From CAWAMR01 sp963783095 (GTDB lineage: Bacteria > Planctomycetota > Planctomycetia > Gemmatales > Gemmataceae), in the NCBI GenBank assembly GCA_963783095.1, contig CAWAMR010000018.1, positions 292,023-356,022 on the forward strand: a stretch of DNA of 64,000 nucleotides, written 5' to 3'. The notes under the pieces were generated by a model. It ran no database searches, was not told the DNA's origin, and worked only from the letters and a program-made list of their open reading frames with translations. The stretch's first letter is position 1, and every line of letters starts with the position of its first letter. The translations under genes were made by a program, and so were the position numbers. Positions 36,677 through 47,248 of the stretch are shown here, one piece after another.

Positions 36677-38068
36677 ATGAACCTACGCTCTTCCACCTAT
36701 CCGAGCCGACGGAGTTTTATCGGTTTTGGGGCGTGCAGTCTCATCTCCTTACCCAGCTGGCAACCTGCAATGGCTGCGGGAAGAACCGCCAAGGCCAAAA
36801 GTGTTCTCGTTCTCTTTGAGCAGGGCGGGGTGTCGCATCTGGATACCTTCGATCCCAAGCCCGACGTTCCCGTGGAACAGCGTAGCCCGTTTGCACCGAT
36901 CCAGACCAAAGTTCCTGGAATGATCTTCACCGAGCTTCTGAGCAAAACCGCTCGCATTGCCGATCGGCTCACCGTAGTGCGGTGCATGACTCAGCCGAAA
37001 CAGGGTATTGGGAACAGCCACCCGAAGGGGTCGCAATACATTTTCTCCGGCGAAGCGCCCGACGGGGCGGTGGAGATGCCCGATATCGGATCGGTCGTTT
37101 CCTTTTTGCTCGGTTCGCACGCTCGCTATTTACCGCCCTATGTCATGGTGCCGGGCACCAGCGAACAAGGTTACAACACCCAGATCGGTTTCTTGCCGCC
37201 CGCGCACAAAGTTTTCAAGACCGGTGGCAAGCCTCACGAGCCAAGCTGGACCGTTCCCAATTTGGAACTCATCGGGCTCGACAAAGGACGCTTTCAGGAT
37301 CGCGCCGATTTGCTCAGCAATCTCGATGTCGGTGTTCCCGGTGCGGACAAGGCCAAAGATACCCGGACGATGGTGTCGCTTCGGGATCAGGCTGAGGACA
37401 TGCTGACCAACCCCGCGACCCGAAAGGCGTTTGAGTTGAAAGCGGAGCCTCTCGCCATACGTGAGAAGTATGGGCTGGGTCATCGCGGGCAATGCTATCT
37501 GCTGGGGCGAAAACTGATCGAGTCGGGAGTGCGGTTTGTAACAATCGACGTGCGCGAACCGCCATCGGCCCAGTATCCCGGCGGCGACAACATGAACTGG
37601 GACCACCACGATTTCATCTACTCCAAGACCAATACGGCGATCCGGGGCGGTGGTGCCGGTGCCGGACGCTGGGGGATCGGCACCTGGCCGATGATGGGTT
37701 CCACCGATCAAGCGTTTGCGGCACTCATTGAGGACATGGAACAGCGCGGCCTGCTGGACGAAACGCTGGTTTGTTTCGTCACCGAGTTTGGCCGGACGCC
37801 GAAGATCAACGAGCGCAAGGGGCGCGACCACTGGACGCATGCCTTTTCGTTCGCCTTTGCTGGAGCGGGCGTGCCGGGAGGGCAAGTGGTGGGTACAACG
37901 GATCGAGATGGCGGTTACATCACCAGTTCCAAAGCCTATACGATCGAAGATTACGCCGCGACCATCTACGACAAGCTGGGAATCGACCGCAGCAAAGCCT
38001 TACACACGCCTGGCGGGCGACCCGTATATGTCGCCAAGGACGGTCATGCGATTCCGGAGTTGGGGTAA
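36677..38068 (+). CDS. DUF1501 protein, intact
   Basis: 463 residues from ATG 36677 (GTG 36668 also possible). The signal carries a twin-arginine-like SRRSFIGFGACSLISLP. The body shows SVLVLFEQGGVSHLDTFDPK, TVVRCMTQPKQGIGNSHPKG, PPYVMVPGTSEQGYNTQIGF, YGLGHRGQCYLLGRKLIESG and DETLVCFVTEFGRTPKINER, with RDHWTHAFSFAFAGAGVPGG near the end, an arrangement like alkaline-phosphatase-type metal sites (DTF, D-H, H). It pairs with the DUF1549/DUF1553 gene that follows. Compare the other pair at 29198-32827, where the order is reversed. Confidence 0.92.
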   Translation: MNLRSSTYPSRRSFIGFGACSLISLPSWQPAMAAGRTAKAKSVLVLFEQGGVSHLDTFDPKPDVPVEQRSPFAPIQTKVPGMIFTELLSKTARIADRLTVVRCMTQPKQGIGNSHPKGSQYIFSGEAPDGAVEMPDIGSVVSFLLGSHARYLPPYVMVPGTSEQGYNTQIGFLPPAHKVFKTGGKPHEPSWTVPNLELIGLDKGRFQDRADLLSNLDVGVPGADKAKDTRTMVSLRDQAEDMLTNPATRKAFELKAEPLAIREKYGLGHRGQCYLLGRKLIESGVRFVTIDVREPPSAQYPGGDNMNWDHHDFIYSKTNTAIRGGGAGAGRWGIGTWPMMGSTDQAFAALIEDMEQRGLLDETLVCFVTEFGRTPKINERKGRDHWTHAFSFAFAGAGVPGGQVVGTTDRDGGYITSSKAYTIEDYAATIYDKLGIDRSKALHTPGGRPVYVAKDGHAIPELG

Positions 38069-38072
38069 GAAA

Positions 38073-38152
38073 TCGGGATGCGGGACGCGGGGTGCGGGGC
38101 GAACAAGCTGGGTCTTTCGTCGCGGCCCGTACACCGCACCCCGCATCCCGAT
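38073..38152. repeat. GC-rich hairpin between DUF1501 and DUF1549 genes
   Basis: ATCGGGATGCGGGACGCGGG and its counterpart CCGCACCCCGCATCCCGAT surround a short spacer. It is related to the repeat inside galT. Confidence 0.75.
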
Positions 38153-38168
38153 CACAGGGGGTATCCTT

Positions 38169-40565
38169 TTGATTCGATTCGCTTTGCCATTGTTGTTTCT
38201 GAGTTTTTGTGCTGGGCATACTTGCGCGGATGAACTGCTGCGCATCGAGATTTACCCTGCCAAAGTGCAACTTGCCTCGCAACGGAGCCGGGCACAATTC
38301 GTTGTCACCGGACACTATGCCAATGGCAAGATGCGCGACCTGACTCGATCGGCAGAATATACGTCGTCGGAAGCCGGCATTGTCGAGGTTCGCAACGGTG
38401 TGGCGATTCCCAGGAAAGATGGTTCGGCAACCATCACGGCTCGTTCGGGTAAACTCACCGCAACGGCAATGGTGGAAGTCCGCGAACAGACGAAACCTGA
38501 TCCCATCCGCTTTCGGTCTGAAGTACTGGCCGGTTTAACGAAGCAAGGGTGCAACAGCGGCTCCTGTCACGGCTCCCCGCAAGGCAAGGGCGGTTTTAGT
38601 CTATCGCTCTTTGGCTACGCTCCAGAAATTGATGCCGAGTCACTAGTACGCGGCGCTCTGAATCGACGGGTGAATCGACTGGAACCCAATGCAAGCCTGA
38701 TGCTCAAGAAACCCACTCTTCGCGTAGCACACGTCGGCGGCAAACGGCTGAGTAAATCCGACGTGGCGTATGATATCTTCCGCAACTGGATTGCCGAGGG
38801 TGCGAATACCGATGATCGCGATGCGCTGCGCTGCAACAAGATCGTGGTTTATCCAGGCCCCTCGCGCATCTTGCATTTCCCGAACGTGACACAAACATTG
38901 AATGTCATTGCCAATTTCAGCGATGGGAGTACCCGCGACATCACGTCCCTGGCTACCTACGAGGTTTCGCACAAGGAAATTATTCGCGTCGATGCCAGTG
39001 GACTGGTCACTGGCTTGAAACGTGGACAATGCGCTGTCTCGGTGCGCTATTTGGAACATCTGGAATCGGTTTTCTTCACAGTGATTGAGGATGTCCCTGG
39101 GTTCGTCTGGAAAGATTTTTCCGAAACCAATTACGTCGATCACTGGGTGCATGCCAAGCTCAAGCAACTTCAGGTGTTGCCCTCGGAGACCTGCAACGAC
39201 AGTACCTTCGTGCGCCGGGTTCATCTCGACTTGACGGGCTTGTTGCCGAGTGTCGAAGAGAGTCGGGCATTTCTTGCAGACAAGTCAGCGGATAAGCGGC
39301 GCGAAGAAGATCGACCAGCTACTTGACTCCGAAGAATTCGCGCGATTCTGGCGCTGCGGACTGCCGACTTGATGCGAATCACACCCAAGACCATGAAAAA
39401 TGGTCGGGCCGACTTGTTCAGTAAATGGATCGTCGAAGCCTATCGAACCAACCTGCGCCACGATGAGTTTGCCGCGAAGATTTTGACATCCGACGGCGAC
39501 ACATTGAAGAATCCGCCCGCGAATTATTTCTTTGGTACTGTGACCAATGAAGAACTGGCCGAGACCACTGCCCAGCTATTCATGGGCTCAAGGATCAACT
39601 GTGCCAAGTGCCACAATCACCCTTTCGAGAACTGGACGCAAAACGATTACTATCGCATCGGTGCGGTATTTGCTCGAATCAAGAAAGAAGGAGCGAACCT
39701 CAAACTCATGCCGGCGGGTGAGGTCAAACATCCGACCAGTGGACAAGTGATGCGCGCCTGGGGAATGGATGAGCAGCTGGAAAAAGTCGCTGCGCCGTCC
39801 GATCGCCGCGTGGCCTTTGTGAAATGGTTGACCAGGTCCGGCAACCCGTTTTTCGCCCGCGTGGAAGTCAACCGGATTTGGGCACACTTGCTGGGCCGGG
39901 GTATCGTTCATCCTGTGGATGATTTCCGCTCATCCAACCCGCCCAGCAATGTGGAATTGCTCAACGCTCTGGCTGCGGATTTTGAGAAAAGCGGATTCGA
40001 CCGCAAGCATATCATCCGTACCATCTGCAGGAGCCAGGCGTATCAGCGCTCGACCGCGACCAACAAGTTCAACGAGACCGATGAGGAGTTGTTCTCTCAC
40101 GCAAAGATTCGCCGGCTTTCCGCGGAACAGTTGCAGGATGCCATCGGCATCGTGGGCGGCGTCTTGAACGCACCAAGCAAGGATATGGCGGAACGCGAGC
40201 GGTCAAGATTCGCCACGCAACAGTTGCATCGGGAAGAATCGGCGTTTTTGACGGCGTTTGGGCAGCCCAAGCGGGAAACCCCGTGTGCGTGCGAGCGCTC
40301 CGAGGAGCCCACGGTCGAGCAAGAGCTACAATTACTCAACAGCAAGCAAGTCGCCGATCGACTCGCCCGCGTTCAACAGCGCTACGGTAAACTGATGGAC
40401 GATGCCTTCGCGGATGAGCTTTACCTTGCAGCCTATTCGAGATTACCCACCATGAAGGAGCGGGAGACGATTCGCAAGTTTCTCAAACAAGGCGATCGGA
40501 AGGAAAAGATGTCCGATCTGGTCTGGGCGATCATCAATACACGCGAGTTTTTATTTCAGCATTGA
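38169..40565 (+). CDS. DUF1549/DUF1553 protein with Ig-like (BIG2) domain (two frame changes)
   Basis: A signal (LIRFALPLLFLSFCAGHTCA; TTG start at 38169 is tentative) is followed by a BIG2-like domain (IEIYPAKVQLASQRSRAQFV to VRE), a cytochrome-like motif GCNSGSCHGSPQGKGGF, a second Ig-like stretch (FSDGSTRDITSLATYEVSHK), a DUF1549 region (FVRRVHLDLTGLLPSVEES, INCAKCHNHPFENWTQNDYY) and a DUF1553 region (NRIWAHLLGRGIVHPVDDF, AEQLQDAIGIVGG, AAYSRLPTMKE). SGSCH and CAKCH are CxxCH-like. Frame changes lie near 39303 and 39350. The partner is the DUF1501 protein just upstream. Confidence 0.88.
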
Positions 40566-40598
40566 GGCACACCAGAGATTTCCGCGTGGGGTGCAGGC

Positions 40599-40776
40599 TT
40601 CCCAGGGTGCGCTGAGTACAGCGACCCTGGGCTTTGATGGCGCACTCCTTCAGAGTGCATGGACCGAAAACGCTCCGCGTTTTGGTTCAGAATTACGCGA
40701 AGCGTCTGTGGTCTTTGCACCCTGAAGGGGTGCGCCAACAAAGCCCAGGGTCGCCGTACTCGGCGCACCCTGGGAA
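40599..40776. repeat. Long inverted repeat TTCCCAGGGT...ACCCTGGGAA, copy 2
   Basis: Same family as 31161-31341: TTCCCAGGGTGCGCTGAGTA, CCCTGGGCTTTG, then CAAAGCCCAGGGTCGCCGTA and CACCCTGGGAA. It lies between the convergent DUF1549 and esterase-like genes. Confidence 0.8.
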
Positions 40777-40779
40777 ACC

Positions 40780-42813
40780 TCATCCGATCAAATCCGCCCA
40801 TTTCAATCCCACACCAATCGTAAATCTTTCCGCCGACTTGGTCGCCTTGTAGACCCCGGTCGTAAACGAATAAGCCTCCTTCAATTCCTTGTCATTGAGT
40901 CTCTTCCCGTTCGGAGCCACGCCATCGGCGATGATGAGCCGGCGGGGAGCGGCCAATCCTGCCAGATGAGGAATGTCGCCCACTTTCAGAATGCCTGGTA
41001 CAAGTATTCCCATTGGCGTTCCGGTGGCATACGCGGTTTCGGTCAGGTAGCTGACGGGCGTATCCACGGCAACCACTGCGGATACCCGATCCGGGAACAG
41101 CGCTGCCGACAGCATTGCTGTAATGCCCATCGGCCCAAAGCCCGCGACAAAGAAGGGCGCTTGCAAGCCGGGCTGGCCCTTGGCCCAGGTCAGAATCGAC
41201 AACACATCGCATAACCATTGGCCCAGGAGGGGCCGGCCAATCCAAACACCATACTCCGCGACGTTGTGATCGGGTGCCCCTGCGATCGCGCCGCCAACGG
41301 GTTTTGTGGTACCAAACCTGCGCAGGTCGGCTGGCCAGCACTTGCGTGCCTTTGGCATTCAGGGCAGCACTCAGGGGGTGATCCAGGGCCGCTTGCTTGC
41401 CGCCGGGATGTAGCAGCAGGCACCACGGCACCTTGCCTGGGGCACCGGTTCCACGGGTGATGGCGGTGATCGGCAAGTCGCCCTCGCCTTTGAAGGAAAA
41501 CGGTGTCGTCCGTAGTTCGCCCTTGACTTCGGTTTTGCCGGGCACCCCAACGAATGAATCCACAGCGCTGATCGGACCGAGGACTTTTTTCAACTCGCGG
41601 AGCATCCCGCCGGCAGCAGCCTCCCACATCTCGGCGTGATTGGGGGCCAGTTTGTCGGCTTTTTCGATCAAGACTTTCCCTTCCGAGGCCGCGAACGAAG
41701 GTGGAAAGAAAAAGCCTTTCGGTCGATCGTTCGGATCGGGGAAACAGGCCAGATCCTCCGCTTTCTCGATGTCGAACTTTGGTTCCAGAATCGGTTCGCC
41801 TTTGCCCTGACCCTTCAGATGGAGCGTCATGAAGCCGTACATCGTTTCGCGCATCTTCTGGTTGTAATCGTGGGGCGACTCGAAGAGTTCGTGGCGCAGA
41901 TTTTTTTCCGCACCAAACAGCTTGAAGATCGGTTTGGCCCGCGCCACGCTCTTTTCTGCTTCAGCGGGGCTGAACTGAATGCCATCTTTCGTCGCATTGA
42001 TTACCAAAAGTCCACGAGGGGCAACCAGGCCAAGAACATCGCCTTCTTCGGTGAACTTCAGGCGCAGTGGGCAGCACTTCGCAGACGCAACATCCTGTCT
42101 TCAGATAGACCTGATAATTGCCCACCGAACAAACCGGCACAACCGCATTGAAGCGCTCATCGAGCGCACCGGCATACATGGTCTGGTTGCCGCCGCCGCT
42201 GGCCCCGGTGATGCCAAGTTTTCCGTTTACTTCAGGTCGTGAAAGCAGGTAATCGACGGCCCGTCGATTATCGTAAACCTGCATCCCCAGCAAGCTATTT
42301 CCGGTTGGCCAGAGTGTCTGCGCCATACAAGCCGCCGTGATAGGTGCCTTTTGCCGGTACGGTATAGCGTTCACCCGAACCAAAGGCATCGACAGCCAGC
42401 ACGAAGAAGCCCAGTTTCACCAAACCGAGACAGCGAGCCTGCACGACCGGATCTCGCCTAGCTCCCGACCAGTGGCCGTGTACCACCAGGACCGCAGGAG
42501 CTTTTTGACCTTCCTTCAATTCTGGGATATAGGCCGATGCGGTGATCCAAACATTGGGCCGACTTTGAAGAATCCGTTTCTCGATGCGATAGCCGGTACG
42601 ATTGAGTACCCCCATTAGGCGAGGTTCCAGGTCGCATGGTTTTTCGGGAAAAGAGCCCATTGCGGCAAACATCTGTTCGCGCAATTGCGTTCGACGTTTC
42701 ACCCATTCGTCGCGGGTTTTCGGGGGTTCATCTTTGTCGCGGAGTTTCTTGGCTTCGGCACGCAGGAAATTGCCGAAGAGTTCGGCATCGGATTTCGGAT
42801 TGGGTTGCAACAT
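40780..42813 (-). CDS. Alpha/beta-hydrolase of acetyl-xylan-esterase type (several frame changes)
   Basis: Pieces in order from 42813: MLQPNPKSDAELFGNFLRAE, a beta-sheet domain with APAVLVVHGHWSGARRDPVV (oxyanion HGHW) and FFVLAVDAFGSGERY, the nucleophile elbow GKLGITGASGGGNQTMYAGA (GASGG), VSLCNYQ-like VPVCSVGNYQVYLKTGCC, VAPRGLLVINATKDGIQF (acid), then a second domain with FFVAGFGPMGITAMLSAALF and PRRLIIADGVAPNGKRL. Joins lie near 42305, 42050 and 41310. The protein is long (about 670 residues), with the second half resembling a duplicated hydrolase domain. No signal peptide is seen. Esters or acetylated sugars are likely substrates; unproven. Confidence 0.78.
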
Positions 42814-43858
42814 GATGGGGTTTACCTGGATGGGAACTTCGGAAGATAGCAGAGTTCACCCCAGAGTACGCAGAAATGTTCCGGAAGAAAAGAAAGAAAG
42901 TGCGAATAGTTGAGTCGAAAACTATCCTGGGTGTGGCAAAATTTCCTGGCATACCTAACCCTTTGAGGGCAAATGACTTTCCCAGTAGACCTTCCATTGG
43001 TCACTCTGTGAAAGCGATTCGATCCCCATGATGGCCTCGGCGTTCGGCGGATCCCAGCGCATTCCTGGGCCTTTCACACGTTCCGTAAGTGTTCTGCAGG
43101 TCGCTTCCGTTGGGCCGCTGCCAATCTGCCACCCCTTGGCGATGAATTCGGGATAGCGGATCATGTCCGACCGCTCGCTCACGTAAAAGAGCAACTCGTC
43201 GGCGTGCGCACGCTGGCCTCGTTTGAGGCCAACGCGCCATTGTAGGAGCGACTCCCAAGCAGGCTTGTAGCCTTCGTGCTTGAACAAATGGAGCAGGTCC
43301 ACCGCCCATTTCTTTCCCGTTTCGTCCCCATCACCGTAGATTTCCCGCCGCGTTTTGTGAACGCGCTCGCTCAGGTGATAGAAATCCAGACCCAGCGCAT
43401 CCAGATTCAGATTCTGTCGCTCGACTTGATTGCGGATCCACGGCGCGCCGTCGACATTGCCGATCTTCTCGTCCGCTTCATCCAAATGAATGCGGTCTGC
43501 TTCTCGACGCATCAGGCGTCCCGCTACTTGGTGGTCGCCTTTGGTCCCCGACACCAAGCGATGGTCTTGCGTTTCGTCGTAGAAGGCTACGATCTTGAAT
43601 TCCTTGTATTTCTGGTCCGTGCCGACTTTTCGAGGCGGCAGAGGCTTTGCCTTCTTGCCGCGACGCCGACGCTTTGCCTTGGTCTTCTCACGCCGTTTCT
43701 TTTTCTCGACGTCCGTCACCTGGGGCACCATCACCCCATCGCTGCCGAAGTAAACCCGCGTACCGGCCGCTTCCGTTTTGCAATCGCTGGCCGACCAATT
43801 GACGGGTAACTTTCCCTCCTTCTGCGCTCGCGCGATCTGCGCCCCTCCGTCTCCACTA

Positions 43859-44884
43859 GGTAGTGTTGACATTCCAGCCGTGAAACTGGAGAGGCTGGGT
43901 TTAGGTTAACAGCGTCACGAGCGCGGTGAAAGCCACGAATCCCAGAAAATTTCGTGCCGTTTTCTCGTACGCGTTGCCACTCGGCGGGACTGTTTCATGA
44001 TATTGATCATCCGCTCCACGATGTTGCGTTGCTTATAGGTCTCTGTGTCGTATTCGCGTGGTTCGACGCGATTGCTGCGCGGCGGAATGACTGCTTCCGC
44101 GCCCTTCGCTTCGATCGTCGCCACGAACTCGTCGCTGTCATAGCCCTTGTCGGCGAGAACTTTCTGTGGATCGCTGCCTTCCAGCAGAGCCGGTCCTTGT
44201 TTGACATCATGATTTTGGCCCGGCGTCAGAAGAATCTTCACAGGCTCGCCGACACCATTGCACGAAACGTGAATCTTCGTGCTGAATCCGCCGCGCGAGC
44301 GTCCCAGGCACTCGGCCTCGGCGTTGCTGCCCTTGGCACCTGCGGAATGCTGATGGGCACGAATTACCGTGGAATCCACCATCAAAACTTCGACGTCGGG
44401 ATCTTTCAACAGATCCATGATTTTGGGGAACACGCCATTCTTGCACCAGCGATTGAATCTCTGAAACATGCTGTTCCACGGGCCGAACCGTTCCGGCAAA
44501 TCACGCCAAGGACGCCGGTCTTGGCGATCCAAAAGATGGCGTTGATGAACAGGCGATTATCCTTAGCGGTCGCACCGGGATCGCCTTCCTTGCCCGGCAA
44601 GTGGTCCTTGATAATGTTCCATTGCTCATCACTGATTTCGTGTCGTCGCACCATGGGTATCAAGCCTCGCGTGTTCGGTTCCATGATTGAAGGCAACCGT
44701 CATGGCTGCCAACCAATCGTAGGAATCCGGCGAGGCGAAATAGCTTTACCTATGCCGAAACTGCGTGGAATATTTTTCGTACAATGGGAAGCCCTTAACG
44801 ATCAAGGAAGCGGCGAAATCTCGCGGCCGACGAAGCCTCCTTTCGCAGGTTCCGTAAATTGCCTGAGCGAATGTCAACACTGCC
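43859..44884 (-). mobile_element. IS5-family insertion sequence inside element C copy 1
   Basis: Ends G(T/C)AGTGTTGACAT at 43860 and inward from 44883; the 4-bp sequence CTAG occurs on both sides (43856-43859 and 44884-44887), fitting the short CTAR-type duplication of IS5/IS427 elements. Removing it restores a sequence collinear with element C copy 2. Two transposase frames are inside. Confidence 0.85.
43901..44654 (-). CDS. IS5-family (IS427-like) transposase, two frames
   Basis: First frame from ATG 44654: MVRRHEISDEQWNIIKDHLP, NRLFINAIFWIAKTG (winged-helix N-terminal domain, DUF4096-like). The second frame continues PWRDLPERFGPWNSMFQRFN and holds the catalytic D VLMVDSTVIRAHQHSAG, LLTPGQNHDVKQGPALL, VLADKGYDSDEFV (second D) and NIVERMINIMKQSRRVATR (E), the DDE set of IS5. 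IS427-type elements use two overlapping frames joined by frameshifting, in line with the join near 44545. A further frame change near 43960 is needed for the usual end NFLGFVAFTALVTLLT at 43901. Single-base errors or decay cannot be told apart. Confidence 0.85.
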
Positions 44885-45534
44885 TAGGCACCGGAATGAT
44901 TCGCCGCTGATCTGCACTTGAGCCGTACGACCCAAGTTGTCGGCTGACTTGTCGAAGCTCCTGCCATCACGGTTGAGCCGACAGGCCATCTCGCGCACGC
45001 CCAGGCTGATGGTCGCTTCGACCGCATCGACCCAAGCGTCCAGCGGTGTCGTTGTGCCTTCGTCCGGCGAATGCCAGCGCCGCCGCCACAGTCGGATGCG
45101 GCCGTTGATCGTCAGAATGCTGTACTCCTGCCGTCCTTTATTTCGCTTGCTCTTTCCGGTCTTCGCATCCTGCGGAGGGGGGAAAAGCGGCTTCCGCCGC
45201 ATCGATCCGCATCTGGGCTGCTCGCTCGAATGCCTCACATCTCAGCTTTGCGAACAGGTCGCGAACTTGCTCCTCACTTCCCGAAATGATGTGGCCTCGC
45301 GTCGCGTCGTTGACTGCATCCGCCACCTTTCCAAGGATTTCTTCGACCCGTTGTCGCATTGATTCAATGTACGCTTCGCGGGAAAACTTCGGTTCTGGCT
45401 GCATGATAGGATCCTGGTCATGGTGCTCAATTCCTTCCGCTCAACACACCTTTTACCTATCTTGACCAAACTACTCAAAATGCGCCAGGAAATTTTGCCA
45501 CACCCAACTATCCTCGGAATCGGAAATCTGCCGA

Positions 45535-46131
45535 TCATTCTTCCAAAACTTTACGGAATCGCTTCGGCATTGCCTCGAATGCTGTTGAGTAGGTCGATTC
45601 CAGCGGCAGGCAGATGTATCGGTCAGGCCGAAAAAATAGTGGTAGATCGGGGAAAGCATCGCCAATCTTCAGGGGTTCGAGGTAAGCCGTTACTTCCGGC
45701 TCCGCACACAGAGACACCTGATTCAATGGCATATCATCCGGCAGCCCTTCAGGATCAGATAGCCCCAAATCCCGAAAGATAGTTCTCACCAAGCCCCGAG
45801 GATCGTATTTGCCGGGTGGAAACAAATCGATTACCACGACATGAATCTTATTTCGAATCGCTTGCCCGACCTTTTCGACGAATTCTCGGACTCCGTTCGC
45901 GTCGAGTTGATTGCCTGTGGAAAAAATCTCGATGTTTGCGACGACTCGCTGATCGGAGGTGCGACGAACTGCGAGGGTTCTTCGTAATCCCTGGTTCATA
46001 TTTCGCTCATTCAGCGCGAATAGATCGGTAGGTAGCAAGCGATTGAGAGACTCGCTCATATGCACAGTCCAAGTGAGATGAAAATGGTGGAAGACACCCT
46101 CATCCACTCGTGTCCAGTCGTGAATCGGCAT
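45535..46131 (-). CDS. DUF4058 protein
   Basis: 198 residues starting MPIHDWTRVDEGVFHHFHLT, the normal opening of the short planctomycete DUF4058 type, followed by ALNERNMNQGLRRTLAVRRT and VVVIDLFPPGKYDPRGLVRT and ending PKRFRKVLEE. The family may be a nuclease-like or metal-binding fold but has no known role. The reading frame is intact; element C copy 1 inserted 20 bp behind its stop codon. Upstream is the divergent hpnC gene. Confidence 0.85.
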   Translation of the reverse strand: MPIHDWTRVDEGVFHHFHLTWTVHMSESLNRLLPTDLFALNERNMNQGLRRTLAVRRTSDQRVVANIEIFSTGNQLDANGVREFVEKVGQAIRNKIHVVVIDLFPPGKYDPRGLVRTIFRDLGLSDPEGLPDDMPLNQVSLCAEPEVTAYLEPLKIGDAFPDLPLFFRPDRYICLPLESTYSTAFEAMPKRFRKVLEE

Positions 46132-46247
46132 GACGAACTCTCCCTTGATTCCATACCAACGATTCTATCAAACTTTGGAAATCTGCCGCCTTACCAAAAC
46201 CTGAACTTTTCATCCTCCTCATTTGACAATCCATCTACAATTTCCCA

Positions 46248-47190
46248 ATGTCTTCCTCAATCGCTGCGCACCTGGCGCGCTATGGTCCAACTTCCTCCTA
46301 CCCAACTCCCGATTTGTCGGCCGCTCGAAGTTATTGCGCTCGCTGGACGCGCACTCACTACGAGAATTTCACGGTGGCCTCGGCACTCTTGCCGCGTCGA
46401 ATTGTGCCTCATTTTTACCCCATCTATGCTTATTGCCGCTGGGCCGATGACCTTGCCGATGAAACCGGCGGTGGACAACAGGCTCTGAATCTCCTCGCCT
46501 GGTGGCGTGAGGAATTGCTCCGCTGTTACGCCGGCGAGGCCAGACACCCCATCATGGTTGCCCTTCAACCCACGATTCAGCGCTTTGGTATTCCGCCGAA
46601 ACCGTTCCTCGATTTGCTGGTTGCCTTTGAACAGGATCAACGAATTCACGGCTATGCCTCCTTCGATGAAGTACTCCTCTACTGCAAACATTCTGCAAAT
46701 CCGGTGGGTCATCTCGTTTTGTATTTGTGCGAATCCTTCGATGAACGGCGGGCAGAACTCTCCGACCATATATGCACTGCCTCCAGTTGGCAAATTTCTG
46801 GCAGGATGTCGCGCGCGATTACAAGGATTTGGGCAGAGTGTATTTGCCGGAACAAGATCGACGCCAATTCGGTTACGGCGACGAAGATCTGAAGGCTCGT
46901 CGATTCACTCCGCAGTTTCGGGAGTTGTTGCGATTTGAAGTGAATCGAACTCGCGACATGTTCGAGAAAGGTCGGCCCCTTTTGCCGCTCATCCCTTCCG
47001 ATGTGCGCGTAGATATTGAATTGTTTCTGGAAGGCGGCCTTGCGATCCTTCGAGGGATTGAAGCCATCGATTACGATGTGTGGTCGAAGCGTCCCGAAGT
47101 GAGTAGGCGAGAGAAATTAGGGTTGCTACTTCGGGCGATTCGAAGGAAGTCGTTGAGATTTTCCGTGTGCGCTGGGCTGGCTGACCCAAG
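46248..47190 (+). CDS. hpnC: Squalene/phytoene-synthase-like HpnC (one frame change)
   Basis: Starts MSSSIAAHLARYGPTSSYPT. The first Asp-rich motif is CRWADDLADETGG, the second DVARDYKDLGRVYLPEQD, as in squalene/phytoene synthases, joined by a frame change near 46777 (SDHICTA then LQLANFWQDVARDY). The end LGLLLRAIRRK is followed directly by a palindromic repeat whose translation stays open (see 47193), and no stop codon separates it from hpnD in this frame. In the hopanoid pathway HpnC with HpnD and HpnE makes squalene from farnesyl diphosphate by a presqualene route. hpnE is not seen here. Confidence 0.88.
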
Positions 47191-47192
47191 CC

Positions 47193-47246
47193 ATACTCCT
47201 CACGCTCCGCGTGAGGACAATCCTCACGCGGAGCGTGAGGAGTACA
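47193..47246. repeat. Palindromic repeat, copy 2, at the hpnC-hpnD junction
   Basis: Same family as 7552-7606: TACTCCTCACGCTCCGCGTG and its inverse CACGCGGAGCGTGAGGAGTA. It is read through in frame between the end of hpnC and the beginning of hpnD. Confidence 0.85.
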
Positions 47247-47248
47247 CT

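Larger units (their letters stand above)
42955..45404 (-). pseudogene. Transposase of element C, copy 1, split by the IS5-family insertion
   Basis: From 45404: N-terminal frame MQPEPKFSREAYIESMRQRV to AEAAFPPSAGCEDR, then, after a frame step at the T4C6 tract (plus-strand 45177-45186), RKPLFPPPQDAKTGKSKRNK, LTINGRIRLWRRRWHSPDEG and MACRLNRDGRSFDKSADNLG. The IS5 element is inserted here. The rest begins near 43855 with QIARAQKEGKLPVNWSASDC and has the DDE landmarks YFGSDGVMVP, NVDGAPWIRNQ and GWQIGSGPTEATCRTL, ending WKVYWESHLPSKG at 42955. The DGA-WI and GSG-E motifs are shared with elements A and B, so I place it in the ISKra4-like group. Disrupted and inactive. Confidence 0.85.
42929..45505 (-). 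mobile_element. ISKra4-like insertion sequence C, copy 1, interrupted by an IS5-family element
   Basis: Ends GGGTGTGGCAAAATTTCCTG (42929) and GGGTGTGGCAAAATTTCCTG read inward from 45505. A perfect 9-bp duplication AACTATCCT flanks it (42920-42928 and 45506-45514). The interior is cut by an IS5-family insertion at 43859-44884. Without it the length is about 1.55 kb, like copy 2 at 62439-63991. Confidence 0.9.
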
